The position numbers and the translations under genes were made by a program. Positions 1-11,010 of a stretch of DNA of 64,000 bases are shown here, piece after piece; position 1 is the stretch's first letter, and the number at the start of each line of letters is the position of its first letter. The notes under the pieces were generated by a model that did not search any database, had not been told where the DNA came from, and worked only from the letters and a program-made list of their open reading frames with translations. The DNA is from Phragmites australis (lineage: Eukaryota > Streptophyta > Magnoliopsida > Poales > Poaceae): the NCBI RefSeq assembly GCF_958298935.1, contig NC_084923.1, positions 1,862,501 through 1,926,500 of the forward strand, given 5' to 3'.

Positions 1-502
1 GGGAACCAAGATCACGCAAATTGTCAGCAAGTGTCTTAACCTTGGTGCAGTAGGCAAGGACAAACATGTCACCTCGGAAGGCATCCCGAAATTTAGCGCC
101 AACATACACATATCGAGCGACTGTGTTGTCGCGAAAAAGAGATTTGATACCGCACCACAAAGAATGAGCTGTACTAGCAGACGTTTGCACGATCTGTAAG
201 ATTTCCGGAGAGATGGTGGAGTAAAGCCAGGACATAATGGAGATATAGTTCTGCACCCAGTCACTGTCGCCTTAAGCTAGGGCAGAATCAGATATGTGGT
301 TAGATAGACCAAATTTGGAGAATATGACGAGAAAAGTGTGGTTCTAGGCGCCGTAATTGGATTCTTGAAGATCAAGGACAGTGTGAGCATGAGTCTTGAT
401 ATTGATTAACTGAATCTGAGAGGAATGAAGAGGAGTGGTGTGGACTTGCGTGCCAAGAGCCAGCGAGCCGAAGGCAGAACCAGTGGAGGAATCATCGCTC
501 AT
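1..502 (-). pseudogene. Copia-type retrotransposon gag remnant, continues past the window start
   Basis: Read on the minus strand from an ATG at 502, the sequence begins MSDDSSTGSAFG and continues through a Copia gag (UBN2-type) pattern: LDLQESNYGA near the N terminus, then MSWLYSTISPEIL, then FRDNTVARYVYVGAKFRD and YCTKVKTLADNLRDLG at the window edge. In this family the last two match the conserved stretch before the zinc knuckle. The frame is broken: the Trp expected after SNYGA is TAG, and another stop follows SDSALA. The pol region would lie left of the window. The primer-binding site and LTR follow at 552-566, the right place for a minus-strand Copia element. The family call is from motif recognition; no alignment was run. 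Confidence 0.75.
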
Positions 503-551
503 GGTGGAGAGGATGAGGAGGCAGCGGAAGAGAATGTGATCAGGATCGCAG

Positions 552-565
552 GGTCTCTGGTACCA
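552..565 (-). other. Retrotransposon primer-binding site and start of the LTR
   Basis: On the minus strand this reads TGGTACCAGAGACC, one or two changes from the TGGTATCAGAGC primer-binding site that pairs with initiator Met-tRNA in Copia elements. It lies about 50 bp upstream of the gag start. The minus-strand sequence just before it ends in CA, as an LTR should, so LTR sequence starts at 566 and runs to higher coordinates. An AATAAA-like motif near 605-612 fits an LTR. I could not place the far end of the LTR. Confidence 0.6.
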
Positions 566-904
566 TGTGAGAGTGCAAGTAAAGACAATGCAATCTTGTG
601 TATATTTATTCATTAGTACATCTTATTTAGACAACACAGCACATGATGTCTAACTAACTCACTAATAGATAGCTAGCCTATTGTCGAGTCTTTCGAGCTA
701 CAAAATCGGATCACATAATGGGTCAGTCAGTGTGTATGTCCGTTAGCATTGGTCACCCTCCCAACTTTAAACTAAGGGCAGAAATAGAACACCATAGCCC
801 TATCAGCTTACAAGTTGCCGAAGAAACCTGCTATGACGTGCAAACAGCTTGAATTAGATTCTACTCTAATTCTCCAAGAAAATAGTACTCCTCGTGTATA
901 CAGT

Positions 905-1138
905 GGCAGACGAAGAGAAACAGTTAGGGGAGCTCATCCACTTGGAAGATTACAGTATTTCCTCGACGCTATTCCTGAAGGTACAGTTTGGTCGTATATC
1001 AACATATGCAGACAATGCAGCGGCAGACGAAGAGGAACAGTTAGGGGAGCTCATCCACTTAGAAGATTATAGTATTTTCTCGATCCTATTCTTGAAGGTA
1101 TAGTTTGGTCGCATGTCAATCTATGCAGACACTGTCAA
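905..1138 (+). repeat. 117-bp tandem repeat, two copies, kept in frame
   Basis: Unit 1 (905-1021) and unit 2 (1022-1138) both begin GGCAGACGAAGAG and share the block CAGTTAGGGGAGCTCATCCA. The period of 117 bp is 39 codons, and in one plus frame both units stay open (each contains QLGELIHLEDYS), with a stop near the end of unit 2. A further open stretch with start-like context runs from 1113 to 1301. I do not recognise the peptide. It could be a decayed coding fragment or part of a transposon. Confidence 0.7.
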
Positions 1139-1301
1139 CGCTAATAACGATGCCAGCTTTTGTCTCGGAATGATTGCAACCTCGGGCTCTGATTTTGATT
1201 CCGTCGGACATCAGTTACGCAGAGTTGCAGACAAAATACTAGATACAATTGTCACCCTGTCTTCAGAAATCAGGTGTTTACTTGATGAAATCTACCTCTA
1301 G

Positions 1302-2360
1302 TTAAAACTCAACGGATGAGTTCTGAATACTGGGACCTCAGCTGATCATTGTCCCAAGTCCTAATGCACGATTTGGTCATCCATCTAGATCTGCAAAGAG
1401 AGCTGAGAGTATTTCTCTTAGTATAGTTTGTCTTAGACGAGGTCTTGGCGTCTCTGGATGGTTCCAAGGCCATGTGATCTGACTCTTGCACGGTGTAGTG
1501 GTTAGGCAGATGTTTGTTGGAGGGAAATTATCAAACACGGGATAACAGGCAGCAACCTGATGTAAGATCTCGTTCAAATGGTAGCTGAGGTGGCTCACCG
1601 TAAGAGCAGCGTACGGAGTGTGTACGTGTCAGCTTATTGCTATACTAGTACTTTTTTACACGCACAAATCTAAATCACTAGTCAGTCTTTGCGTATTCAT
1701 TTCAAGTTTTTGCTAGACGGAAAAGCTATGTGTACGACTGGGTCTTAGGACGCAGATAATATAGCGGTAACTGGTTGGATGATGCCCTTTGCTAGAGCAA
1801 CAATTCAACAAACTACTTTTAACGTGGAAACTGGCTGAAAGGCTTCGCACTCAGATGCTAATACCGCAGTGAAGTGCTCTTCGATTACTCACTCTGATTA
1901 GAGATACACGTTTTGGATAAAGTTTAATCAAACTTTTAAAACTATAACCGTTAATAACTTTTTAAATATTCAATTTTAAAACATTAAAATTATATGCTTG
2001 AATTTGTTTTAAAAAATATTTTTTTATAATTTTATAAATTTATTGAACTTTATATATTTTTTACCCGAGGGAGTACACGGCTGCAGTGCTGCATTACAGC
2101 ACTAGCTGTGAGGACTGAACAGGTGAGCACTGAGCATAGGCTTAAGCTTAAGAAAGTGCGGAGTAAAAAAAAAGCAGCACCGCGATGAGGTAGGTATTGG
2201 TTGGTCCACGGAGATGTAGCATCTCGCATGGCACGAATCCGGCAAGCCCAATAGCCCCGCCTGAAACAAAGTGGCCTCGAGCAGAACGGCGCAGTCCATA
2301 GGCCGAAGCGTGCGGAAACGCAATTTTTTTTAGATATGGGAGAAAGCCCACTACTTCGAG
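1302..2360. other. No gene seen; old Stowaway-like remnant inside
   Basis: No convincing coding sequence. Around 1916-2073 the AT-rich sequence resembles the inside of Stowaway MITEs (AATCAAACTTTTAAAACTAT and similar) and ends in GAGGGAGTA, the usual right end, but the left CTCCCTCC end has been lost. Confidence 0.4.
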
Positions 2361-2363
2361 TTA

Positions 2364-2827
2364 GGGTGTATTTGGTTTAAAAAAGGTTTTTTAGTTGTAT
2401 CGTTTAAGTAGTTTAAGATTAAGTATATTGAGTGAAGTTATATTTGTTAAAAAATATATTTAGTTAATTGTATATGTCTATATAGATTGAGTCGAATTTC
2501 TGTTTGGTTGACTAAATCTAAAGTCGTATGAGCGGATACAAGAGTTGATATTGTGATTGTTTACTCATATGCATATAGTTTTGCGACACATATAAGTGGA
2601 TCCATTTGTATAAATAAATATAGAGCCTGCATTGATTCGACTAGACTACGAAGTAAAAACTCGAATTTAGCTTTACTCCTGAGTCAAAATAAGATCATAT
2701 ATTTACACCAATTAAATCATGCTATAATATATATATAGAGAGAGGGGGAGGTAACCAAGCGAGTTTATTTTAAGGTGGTAAAATATCCATTTGGCCAAAA
2801 TCGGAGAGACATGAAACCAAACACAGC
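2364..2827. mobile_element. MITE with GGGTGTATTTGGTTT-type ends (hAT or Harbinger-like)
   Basis: The left end GGGTGTATTTGGTTT (2364-2378) and right end AAACCAAACACAGC (2814-2827) form imperfect terminal inverted repeats of about 14 bp around an AT-rich, non-coding interior. Such ends are common in grass hAT and PIF/Harbinger MITEs. No clean target-site duplication could be fixed, so the exact limits are uncertain. Part of the interior (about 2437-2625) recurs at 56465-56665. Confidence 0.5.
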
Positions 2828-3044
2828 AGCAAAGGCAAATGGGAAGGAAGGACGACTTGCAGGAAGCGGGCCTAGCCACGAACCCACAAGGCTGGGTCAA
2901 ATCCTCGGACTGGCCGTTGTTGGCCCATTACGATTTGGCGTATTAAAAAACATATTACTCCTCTAAAAAAAGGAATATATGACTTGTCAATTTCCATTTT
3001 CTCTGGAAGGGTGTTTCGGACCTTTCGCCCTTCCAACAGAACAT

Positions 3045-3229
3045 CCCACTCCCAAACCCCCGGCTTGATACCGTACCTCATCTCACAGGCCGGAGTCCAG
3101 AGCCCATCCCAACGCCACCTCTGCTCCGTGCGACGGTGGCGTCGGCGGGAACCCGGCTTCCACTCCCTCCTCTCACCCCCCTCCGGTACGCACTCTCTCC
3201 CTCAAGACGCTCCTGTCCGATTCGTGAAG
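3045..3229 (+). other. Probable non-coding first exon of ADP/ATP carrier copy 1
   Basis: This pyrimidine- and GC-rich stretch aligns with 7440-7692 upstream of carrier copy 2: both contain GAGCCCA(A/T)C(C)CAACGCCA, a GGCGG(C)GGGAACCC block, TCTCTCCCTC and TTCGTGA, followed by AGATCTAGGTTCA. The coding exon of copy 1 begins with a splice acceptor at 5308/5309, 20 bp before its ATG, so a leader intron of about 2.1 kb is implied. The matching donor here reads AAG|GCATGG, whereas copy 2 has AAG|GTATGG. The transcription start was not located. Confidence 0.55.
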
Positions 3230-4192
3230 GCATGGGTGAAGATCTAGGTTCACTTTAGATGGATTTGTGACGTTTGTTGGTGGATCTGGCTTTGGTGCAA
3301 GTTTAACCGAGAAAATTGGACTTCATGACTAGTGTAGAAGACCGTAGATGACAGATCTGGATTTAGTGGTTGTAGAGTAGACACGAATACGGTGTCCTGG
3401 TGCGATGTTTCGCCTACTTCAGGTGCTTTTGCGTCTAGTTCTTTCCAGTAGCTGGTAGCATACTTTGATAGAGGTTAATTTATGTGAATCTGGATTGTAT
3501 TGTTGGAAATGGAGAACAAGAACGGTGATTTTAGACTGCTGCGAGCTTTTCCTGAGTTAGTTTCTGAATTAAGCTATTAGCTGTAAACACTAGATTGGTG
3601 CATGTACTCTTTACCTTCGGTTGGTTAGGAGACAAGTCCTCATCATTCCTGAGTAGAAAGATCTCGTACCTTGATTGGTTCGTTTGCTTACCTGCTGCTT
3701 AGTAACATCTTTTAGTCAATCTTGTTGCTGTACACCAGAGATTTCAGAACTAGAGGACTATTAAGTATTAACCCCCTACTTTATTATTATGTGTCTCTGG
3801 CACTTTACATTTCTTAGAGATCGATTTCTGGAATGCTGTTGCTTTTTGGTCCAAAGTATGTTTGTTAGGCATTTGTTAGGATTGCTCTTCATTTTTTCGG
3901 TTTTGAGAAGCATGTGCTTGCTGTATAGCTCTGTAAGCTGAGAGTTACACTTCAAATTTCACTCCTGTTTAAAAGGTGTCCGTTTGTCTTGTCACATAGT
4001 GTTTTCTGGTGCTTGTGGTAATGAGTTTGGACGTTTGGTAGACACCTTGCTTTAATTAGCAAAATTTTGAAGCACCCATGAGGTAGTTAGAAACGCAGAA
4101 CTTTGAACCATGCTTGTTTATGTGTCATCAAGCAGCATTAGTTGGTATGAACTGTTGGACTACCACTCCCCACTGCTAGTTGGTGGCTTATA

Positions 4193-4445
4193 CTCCCTCC
4201 GTTTTTAAATATATGACGCTTTGACCCAAATCCAGTCAAACTTTTAAAACTTTGACCGTCAATAGCTTCGAAAATATTTACTTTGGAAACATAAAAATCA
4301 CACGTGTAGATTTGTCTTGAAAAATACTTTTATAATATTATATTTTGAGGTTTCCAAGATAAATTTTAGAAGCTATTGACCGTCAAAGTTTTAAAAGTTT
4401 GACCGGATTTTGGTCAAAGCGTCATATATTTAAAACTGGAGGGAG
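4193..4445. mobile_element. Stowaway (Tc1/mariner-type) MITE in the leader intron of carrier copy 1
   Basis: A 253-bp element starts CTCCCTCCGTTTTTAAATAT and ends ATATTTAAAACTGGAGGGAG, giving terminal inverted repeats that read through most of the element (both arms contain GTCAAACTTTTAAAACTTTG or its complement). It is flanked by TA on both sides (4191-4192 and 4446-4447), the Stowaway target duplication. It is absent from the matching place in the leader intron of carrier copy 2. Confidence 0.93.
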
Positions 4446-5328
4446 TATATTCTTTTGGTCAGTAGGTTTTTTTTTTGACACTATTTGTTCAGTCAGATAT
4501 TGACGATGCTTGTATGCTAATGCTGGTTGAATTTTCCATAGGTTTGCCACTCACTCCATAGTTGCACTTTCAGGCTCTTTTCTTCCTTGCATATGAAATT
4601 GATCTCGATAGCTGGTTTTGTCCCATTTGTGTTATGGTGTCATTCCAGCTTAATAAACTAATGTATTGTTAATGTCCATGTTCAGCCTGAGTGTCTTAAA
4701 TGCTGTTTTCACAATAGTTAGCTATGTCCAGACTCATAGATGAATGGCACACTGATTTGATTTGACAATAACATTTATATGTGCTACTGTGCTATGTCCG
4801 CCAAAATACGTACTACCTTTGCGACTTTTTGGATGTTGATGTCTATGTTTAGCACTTCATCCCCCTAGATGAATGACAGCGATTTCCAACTGACAGTTGT
4901 AAGTTCCATTTCTGCCTGCCATGTTGATCTTGAAACATGTACTGTAAATGCTGCTAGGTTTCCAGATTTTACATTAATATTGAGTTGTTATACACCGTTT
5001 CCAGATTGTCAAAACTTCTTGTCATGTAGACTTTTTTCATGTTTACTTGAATGCCAGTTCTTTTAATTATTTTATGATTATCTCAATGCACCATGGTGCA
5101 CTGTTATATTTATATGTACTCATCCTCCTTTAATGATATCCCACTACGTTTTTTTTGGTCGTATGCTAGGAGATAATCAATTGAAACAAAATACATTTTC
5201 ATGCTTGTTAGGTGCTATTTAGAGTATCCATGTATCTAATTCAGGTCGCCTGTATATATCCTGCTTTTGTGTATTGACTTATGATTATCTCATGTTGTTG
5301 TTTGACAGGTTGCTTCTGGCTTGTGAAA

Positions 5329-6808
5329 ATGGCGGATGAACTACGTTCTCCATCTGTGATCCAGAGGGTCCATGGGCAGTCCGTGTTGTTGAGCAGAATC
5401 TCTTCTTATTCTGCAATGAATAACCCTGTATTCAACAACGCACATTCTGCTTACAATGTGCCCCTGAGGTCGTACCATGGAATGAACACAACTGTTGGGC
5501 TCTCATCTTTCATCACACCATCCCCTGTCTTCGCTTCTGCCCCGAAAGAGAAAGGTTTTTCTGGATTTATGATTGACTTTCTGATGGGTGGAGTTTCTGC
5601 TGCTGTCTCCAAGACAGCTGCTGCTCCAATTGAGCGTGTCAAGCTTTTGATTCAGAACCAGGATGAAATGATCAAGAGTGGCAGGCTTTCTGAACCGTAC
5701 AAGGGTATTGGTGACTGCTTTCGCCGGACGATGAAAGATGAGGGTGTCGTTGCACTGTGGAGAGGAAACACAGCTAATGTCATTCGTTACTTCCCAACAC
5801 AGGTCCTACATCCTATGCCATCCTCCCCTTATAGTTTCTGGTGTTTTGTGACCATAATTCATATGTTTGTATTAGCTAAACCTAAACTCTCCATCCTTCT
5901 TCAGGCATTGAACTTTGCCTTCAAGGACCACTTCAAGCGCATGTTCAACTTTAAGAAGGACAAGGATGGGTACTGGAAGTGGTTTGCTGGCAACCTGGCT
6001 TCTGGAGGAGCTGCTGGTGCTTGCTCTCTGTTCTTTGTTTATTCTCTGGACTACGCCCGTACGCGTTTGGCTAATGATGCCAAAGCTGCGAAGAAGGGTG
6101 GTGGGAGGCAGTTCAATGGACTTGTTGATGTTTACCGCAAGACCCTCGCCAGTGATGGTATCCGCGGCCTCTACCGTGGATTCAATATCTCTTGTGTGGG
6201 AATCATTGTATACCGAGGTCTTTACTTTGGAATGTACGATTCCCTCAAGCCAGTGCTTCTTGTTGGTTCCCTGCAGGTCAGTAAGTAGAACATTGTTTGC
6301 GCTATTTCCTTGGGTAGTTATCCCCCAATATTAGTGCCAGCGCACATTGAGTAGCACTGCTTGTCCCATTTTCACTTTTTTGTGATATTTTTATCCTGCA
6401 TAATCATGTTTTTGTGCTGATTGATTTGCATCCTTTTCCCTCTTCCCTTAAATATACTGTGGTCTTATTTTGCTAATTTATATCATGCTGAGTTACTCGG
6501 GTGTTCTGCAGGATAACTTCTTTGCCAGCTTCTTACTCGGCTGGGGTATAACAATTGGTGCTGGTCTTGCCTCGTACCCTATTGATACTGTTCGCCGTCG
6601 CATGATGATGACATCTGGCGAAGCTGTCAAGTACAACAGCTCCTTGGATGCTTTCAAGCAGATTGTCGCAAAGGAGGGTACTAAGTCCCTCTTTAAGGGT
6701 GCTGGCGCGAACATCCTCCGTGCTGTTGCTGGTGCTGGTGTCCTTGCTGGGTACGACAAGCTCCAGGTGATTGTCTTCGGCAAGAAGTACGGGTCTGGCG
6801 GCGGCTAA
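5329..6808 (+). CDS. Mitochondrial ADP,ATP carrier (adenine nucleotide translocator), copy 1
   Basis: Coding exons 5329-5802, 5905-6276 and 6512-6808 join in phase (GT-AG introns) into 380 residues. The product exchanges cytosolic ADP for matrix ATP across the inner mitochondrial membrane. Seen in sequence: an N-terminal extension of about 70 residues before the first carrier repeat, usual in plant forms; the three mitochondrial-carrier signatures [15 protein letters not shown] and YPIDTVR; and RRRMMM in the third repeat, diagnostic of ADP/ATP carriers. I chose the ATG that starts MADELRSPS because it is conserved in copy 2; the open frame upstream comes from intron and 5' UTR. A 5' UTR intron ends at 5308. 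This is the upstream member of a tandem pair (copy 2 at 9526-11010). The final exon ends GKKYGSGGG. Confidence 0.96.
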
Positions 6809-7439
6809 AGAGTAGATGATGATGAACAAAAGACATGATATTTTAGTTGGTGCCTTTGAATAGCTTATATGGACCATGGACACCATTTCAAAATTTAGCC
6901 CTCGCAGAGGTTTGTGACTGGTTTCTTATGTGATTTTGATACCGTGGCGTGTCTCGTTGTTGGAGATACGAAATAAGCGACCGAGTTAGAAATTGCAGCC
7001 CTTCAGACTTTAAGCGTTGGAGACATTTTGTCAATTGCAAGCTTCTGCCATGCTATATCTTTGGGCTGCATGTTTGCTTGTATCAGTTTTATTCGGTTTT
7101 GCACGGGAAATGGATGCTTGAATGGGAGATATTTATTTACCAGTATCGATTATCTTGAGTGTATCTTTGAGTTTATGGTTGGGAAAATTAAGAATACAGG
7201 ACAGACAGGGTGCAATGGGCGTCCTGATGTCCGATAGGGACTCTCGTGCAACATCGTTCATAGATCTGAGTGACACGATGAAAGTTAAGGACCCCTGGCA
7301 AGTTTAGTGTTCTTAACACATTTTCAAAGTTCATGCACCTGATGACATGATAGGACAGGTTTAAAGGATTGGCAATGTTTTTTCCCCGTATCCCAAGAAT
7401 GCGAATCGGTTTGATCCATCCAGAATTTGCACCTCAGTA

Positions 7440-7692
7440 CCAAACCCTGAAACCCCAAGCCGGACCTTTTCCATTCATATCGCGCCTCACACCGCACTCC
7501 CAAGTCCCAACCCGAGAGCCCAACGCCATCTCTGTTCGCTGCGAACGCAAGCAGGGGCGACGCCGGCCGCGACGGCTCTCCGGCCGACGGCGGTGGCGGC
7601 GGGAACCCTGCTTCCGTTCCCTCTACTCCCTCCTCCCCCGGCCTTCGCTCTCTCCCTCGTGCCGCTTCCGTCTGCTTCGTGAGAATTCCAAG
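7440..7692 (+). other. Probable non-coding first exon of ADP/ATP carrier copy 2
   Basis: GC-rich leader homologous to 3045-3229. It ends TTCGTGAGAATTCCAAG|GTATGG, a good splice donor, and the next exon begins at 9497 after TTTGACAG, 29 bp before the ATG of copy 2. The implied leader intron is about 1.8 kb. Long leader introns are common in highly expressed plant housekeeping genes. The 5' end is not defined. Confidence 0.6.
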
Positions 7693-9525
7693 GTATGGAG
7701 TAAGATCTAGGTTCAGTTTACATGGATTTGAGAAGTTCGTTGGTAGATCTAGATTTCGGAGCTGAGTAAATTGAATTAATCCCCAGTTTAAAACCGTAGA
7801 TGTGGGTTTAATGATTCTAATCACCATCTCTTGACTAGTGAACAGTAACACCATACGATGTTTTTTTTTTTAATGAGGAATCTTCTTATGTGATGTTTCG
7901 CAGGGAGTTAATTTCTGAGATAGCGTTAGATGCTTAGATGACATGTAGCCTGGTATTTGTATCTGTCAAACTCTGAATTTTCCTATTAGCGGGTAGCACT
8001 ACATTGGATCGTATACTCTTCACCTTCAGTTGGTTAGGAGACTTTCATCCCTGAGTAGACAGAGTACTGAACTTGATTGGTTTGCATACCTTCTGTTCAG
8101 TAAAATTTTCTGGTCAATCATGTTACCGGTACCACTGAGATTTCAGAACTAGAGAATAAGCAACCCTCTACTCAGTTAACTTGTTCTATTTCTGAAGAGC
8201 TTAGAGGTACACTTTGCTCCTGTTTGAAGGCTGATCGTATAGAGCTTTGAGGTGCTTGTGATAATGGGTTTGGCAGACAACTTGCTTGTAGTGGCATATT
8301 GCCAACCTTTAATGTGGATATTTCTTTTGGCCGTTGCTTGAACAACTCTGCAACGTTAATTAGTCAAAATTTTGAATCACATTTGGTTACGGATCAGCAG
8401 GCAGCTTTCGTTAGAGTTAAAATAGTTTGGATTGCTCAATGCCTGGATAAGCATTCCATTGGAGTATTGCTCCTGTGCTGATCGGTGGCTTTTATATTGT
8501 TTGGATCGGTAGAGTTTGTTGTCGTACTATTTTTTCAATGAGGTATTGGTGATGCTTGTATGCTAGTGATGATTTTTCCTTAAGTTTGCCACTCCATAGT
8601 TGTACTTTCAGTCTCCTTGTCTCCTTGGATACGAAATTGGTCTCAGTCACTGGTTTTGTCCCATTCGAATTATTGTTTCTTTTGAGTTTTAGGATACTAA
8701 TATATTGTGGACGTCCATGCTCATTCTGAGTGTCTGACATGCTGATTTGACAATAGTAGTTATCTATGTTCAGACTCCTTGATAAATGCCATGCTGATTT
8801 GACATTAACATTTATATGTGCTACTGCTACTGTGCTATGTTTTCCATGTTGAGCTTGAAACGTGTACTGCAATGCAAATATTGATGTTTATGTTTAGCAC
8901 TTCAGCCTCCAAGACGAATGGTAGTGATTTCAGAATTACACTTGTAATCTTGATGCCTGCCATGTTGACCTTGAAGTATGTACTGCAAATGCTGCTTAGG
9001 CTTCCAATTTCTGCATAGCTATAGGTTACTGATTGTCAAAGGTTCTTATTAGTTATTATGTAGGATTCTTTCCATGCTTATTTGAATGCCAATCTTTTAT
9101 GTTTGGTTATTATGATTATCTGGATGCACCAGGGGTATGCTATTATATTTTGCATGTGCTCCTGCTCCTTTTCTGATATCCCACTTGTATCTTTTCGGTT
9201 CCTCATATGCTAGGAGGAATGCAATTGAAACCATAATATCTTTTCATCTTTTGTGTGTTGTTTAGAGTATCCATGTATCCACATTAGGTCATTTATATGT
9301 ACCCTTCATTTGTGGTGTTATTACTTGTTTGGTGGAATCTATAGCTGACCTTTTTTTTAATGATTATCTGGATGCACCAGGTATAACGTATAAGCTGTTG
9401 TATTTGTATGTCCTGTCTGTAATGTGCCCTTGTTTCTTCTTGTTTGGTGAACTGACCTGCAGTCTAACCCAATTGTCTCATGTTGTTGTTTGACAGGTTG
9501 CTTTTTTATTTTCTGGCTTGTGAAA

Positions 9526-11010
9526 ATGGCGGATGAACTACGTTCTCCATCTGTGATCCAGAGGGTTCATGGACAGTCCGTGCTGTTGAGCAGAATCTCT
9601 TATTCTGCCATGAATAACCCTGTATTCAACAATGCACATTCTTCTTTCAATGTGCCCCTGAGGTCGTACCATGGTATGAACGCCACTGTTGGGCTCTCAT
9701 CTGTTATGGCACCATCCCCTGTTTTCGCTTCTGCCCCGAAAGAGAAAGGTTTTTCTGGATTTATGATTGACTTTCTGATGGGTGGAGTTTCTGCTGCTGT
9801 CTCCAAGACTGCTGCTGCTCCAATTGAGCGTGTCAAGCTTTTAATTCAGAACCAGGATGAAATGATCAAGAGTGGTAGGCTTTCTGAACCCTACAAGGGT
9901 ATCGGTGACTGCTTTGCCCGGACGATGAAAGATGAGGGTGTCATCGCACTATGGAGAGGAAACACAGCTAATGTCATCCGCTACTTCCCCACACAGGTCC
10001 TACATCCTATCCCACCCTACCCATACTTTCTGGTGTTATGTGATCATAATTCATATGTTTGCTTTAGCTAAACCGAAACACTCCATCTTCCTTCAGGCAT
10101 TGAACTTTGCCTTCAAGGACCACTTCAAGCGCATGTTCAACTTTAAGAAGGACAAGGATGGGTACTGGAAGTGGTTTGCTGGCAACCTGGCTTCTGGAGG
10201 AGCTGCTGGTGCTTGCTCTCTGTTCTTTGTTTATTCTCTGGACTACGCCCGTACGCGTTTGGCTAATGATGCCAAAGCTGCGAAGAAGGGTGGTGGGAGG
10301 CAGTTCAATGGACTTGTTGATGTTTACCGCAAGACCCTCGCCAGTGATGGTATCCGCGGCCTCTACCGTGGATTCAATATCTCCTGTGTGGGAATCATTG
10401 TATACCGAGGTCTTTACTTTGGAATGTACGACTCCCTCAAGCCAGTGCTTCTTGTTGGTTCCCTGCAGGTCAGTAAGTAGAGCATTGTTTGTGCTATTTC
10501 CTTGGGTAGTTATTCCCTAATATTAGGGCCACCCTGCATTGAGTTTCACACTGCTTGTCCCATATTCCACTTTTTGTGATCAATTTTTCCTGTATAATCA
10601 TGATTTTGTGCTGATTGATATGTGACGTTTCCCTTTTACCTTAGTTACAATGTGGTCTTCTGTTTCAGAAATTTAATATTATGTTTACTCATGTATGCTG
10701 GCGTGTTCTGCAGGATAACTTCCTTGCCAGCTTCATGCTCGGTTGGGGTATTACCATTGGTGCTGGTCTTGCCTCATACCCAATTGATACTGTTCGCCGT
10801 CGCATGATGATGACATCTGGTGAGGCTGTCAAGTACAACAGCTCCTTGGATGCTTTCAAGCAGATTGTTGCAAAAGAGGGTACCAAGTCCCTCTTCAAGG
10901 GTGCTGGCGCGAACATCCTCCGTGCTGTTGCTGGTGCTGGTGTCCTTGCTGGATATGACAAGCTCCAGGTGATTGTCTTTGGCAAGAAATACGGGTCTGG
11001 CGGTGGCTAA
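9526..11010 (+). CDS. Mitochondrial ADP,ATP carrier (adenine nucleotide translocator), copy 2
   Basis: Exons 9526-9996, 10097-10468 and 10714-11010 give 379 residues, one fewer than copy 1 (RISYS instead of RISSYS near residue 24). Intron positions and phases match copy 1 exactly. All carrier signatures are intact: [22 protein letters not shown] and RRRMMM. It lies 4.2 kb downstream of copy 1 in the same orientation, and similarity extends through the introns, 5' leader and 3' UTR, so this is a segmental tandem duplication and not a retrocopy. The middle exon differs from copy 1 at 2 of 372 bases, both silent, while exons 1 and 3 differ much more. Both copies look functional. Confidence 0.96.

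Noticed and set aside
7324..7854. 176-codon minus-strand open frame opposite the carrier copy 2 leader
   Set aside because: It is antisense to the GC-rich first exon and has no motif; the plus-strand homology to copy 1 explains the region.
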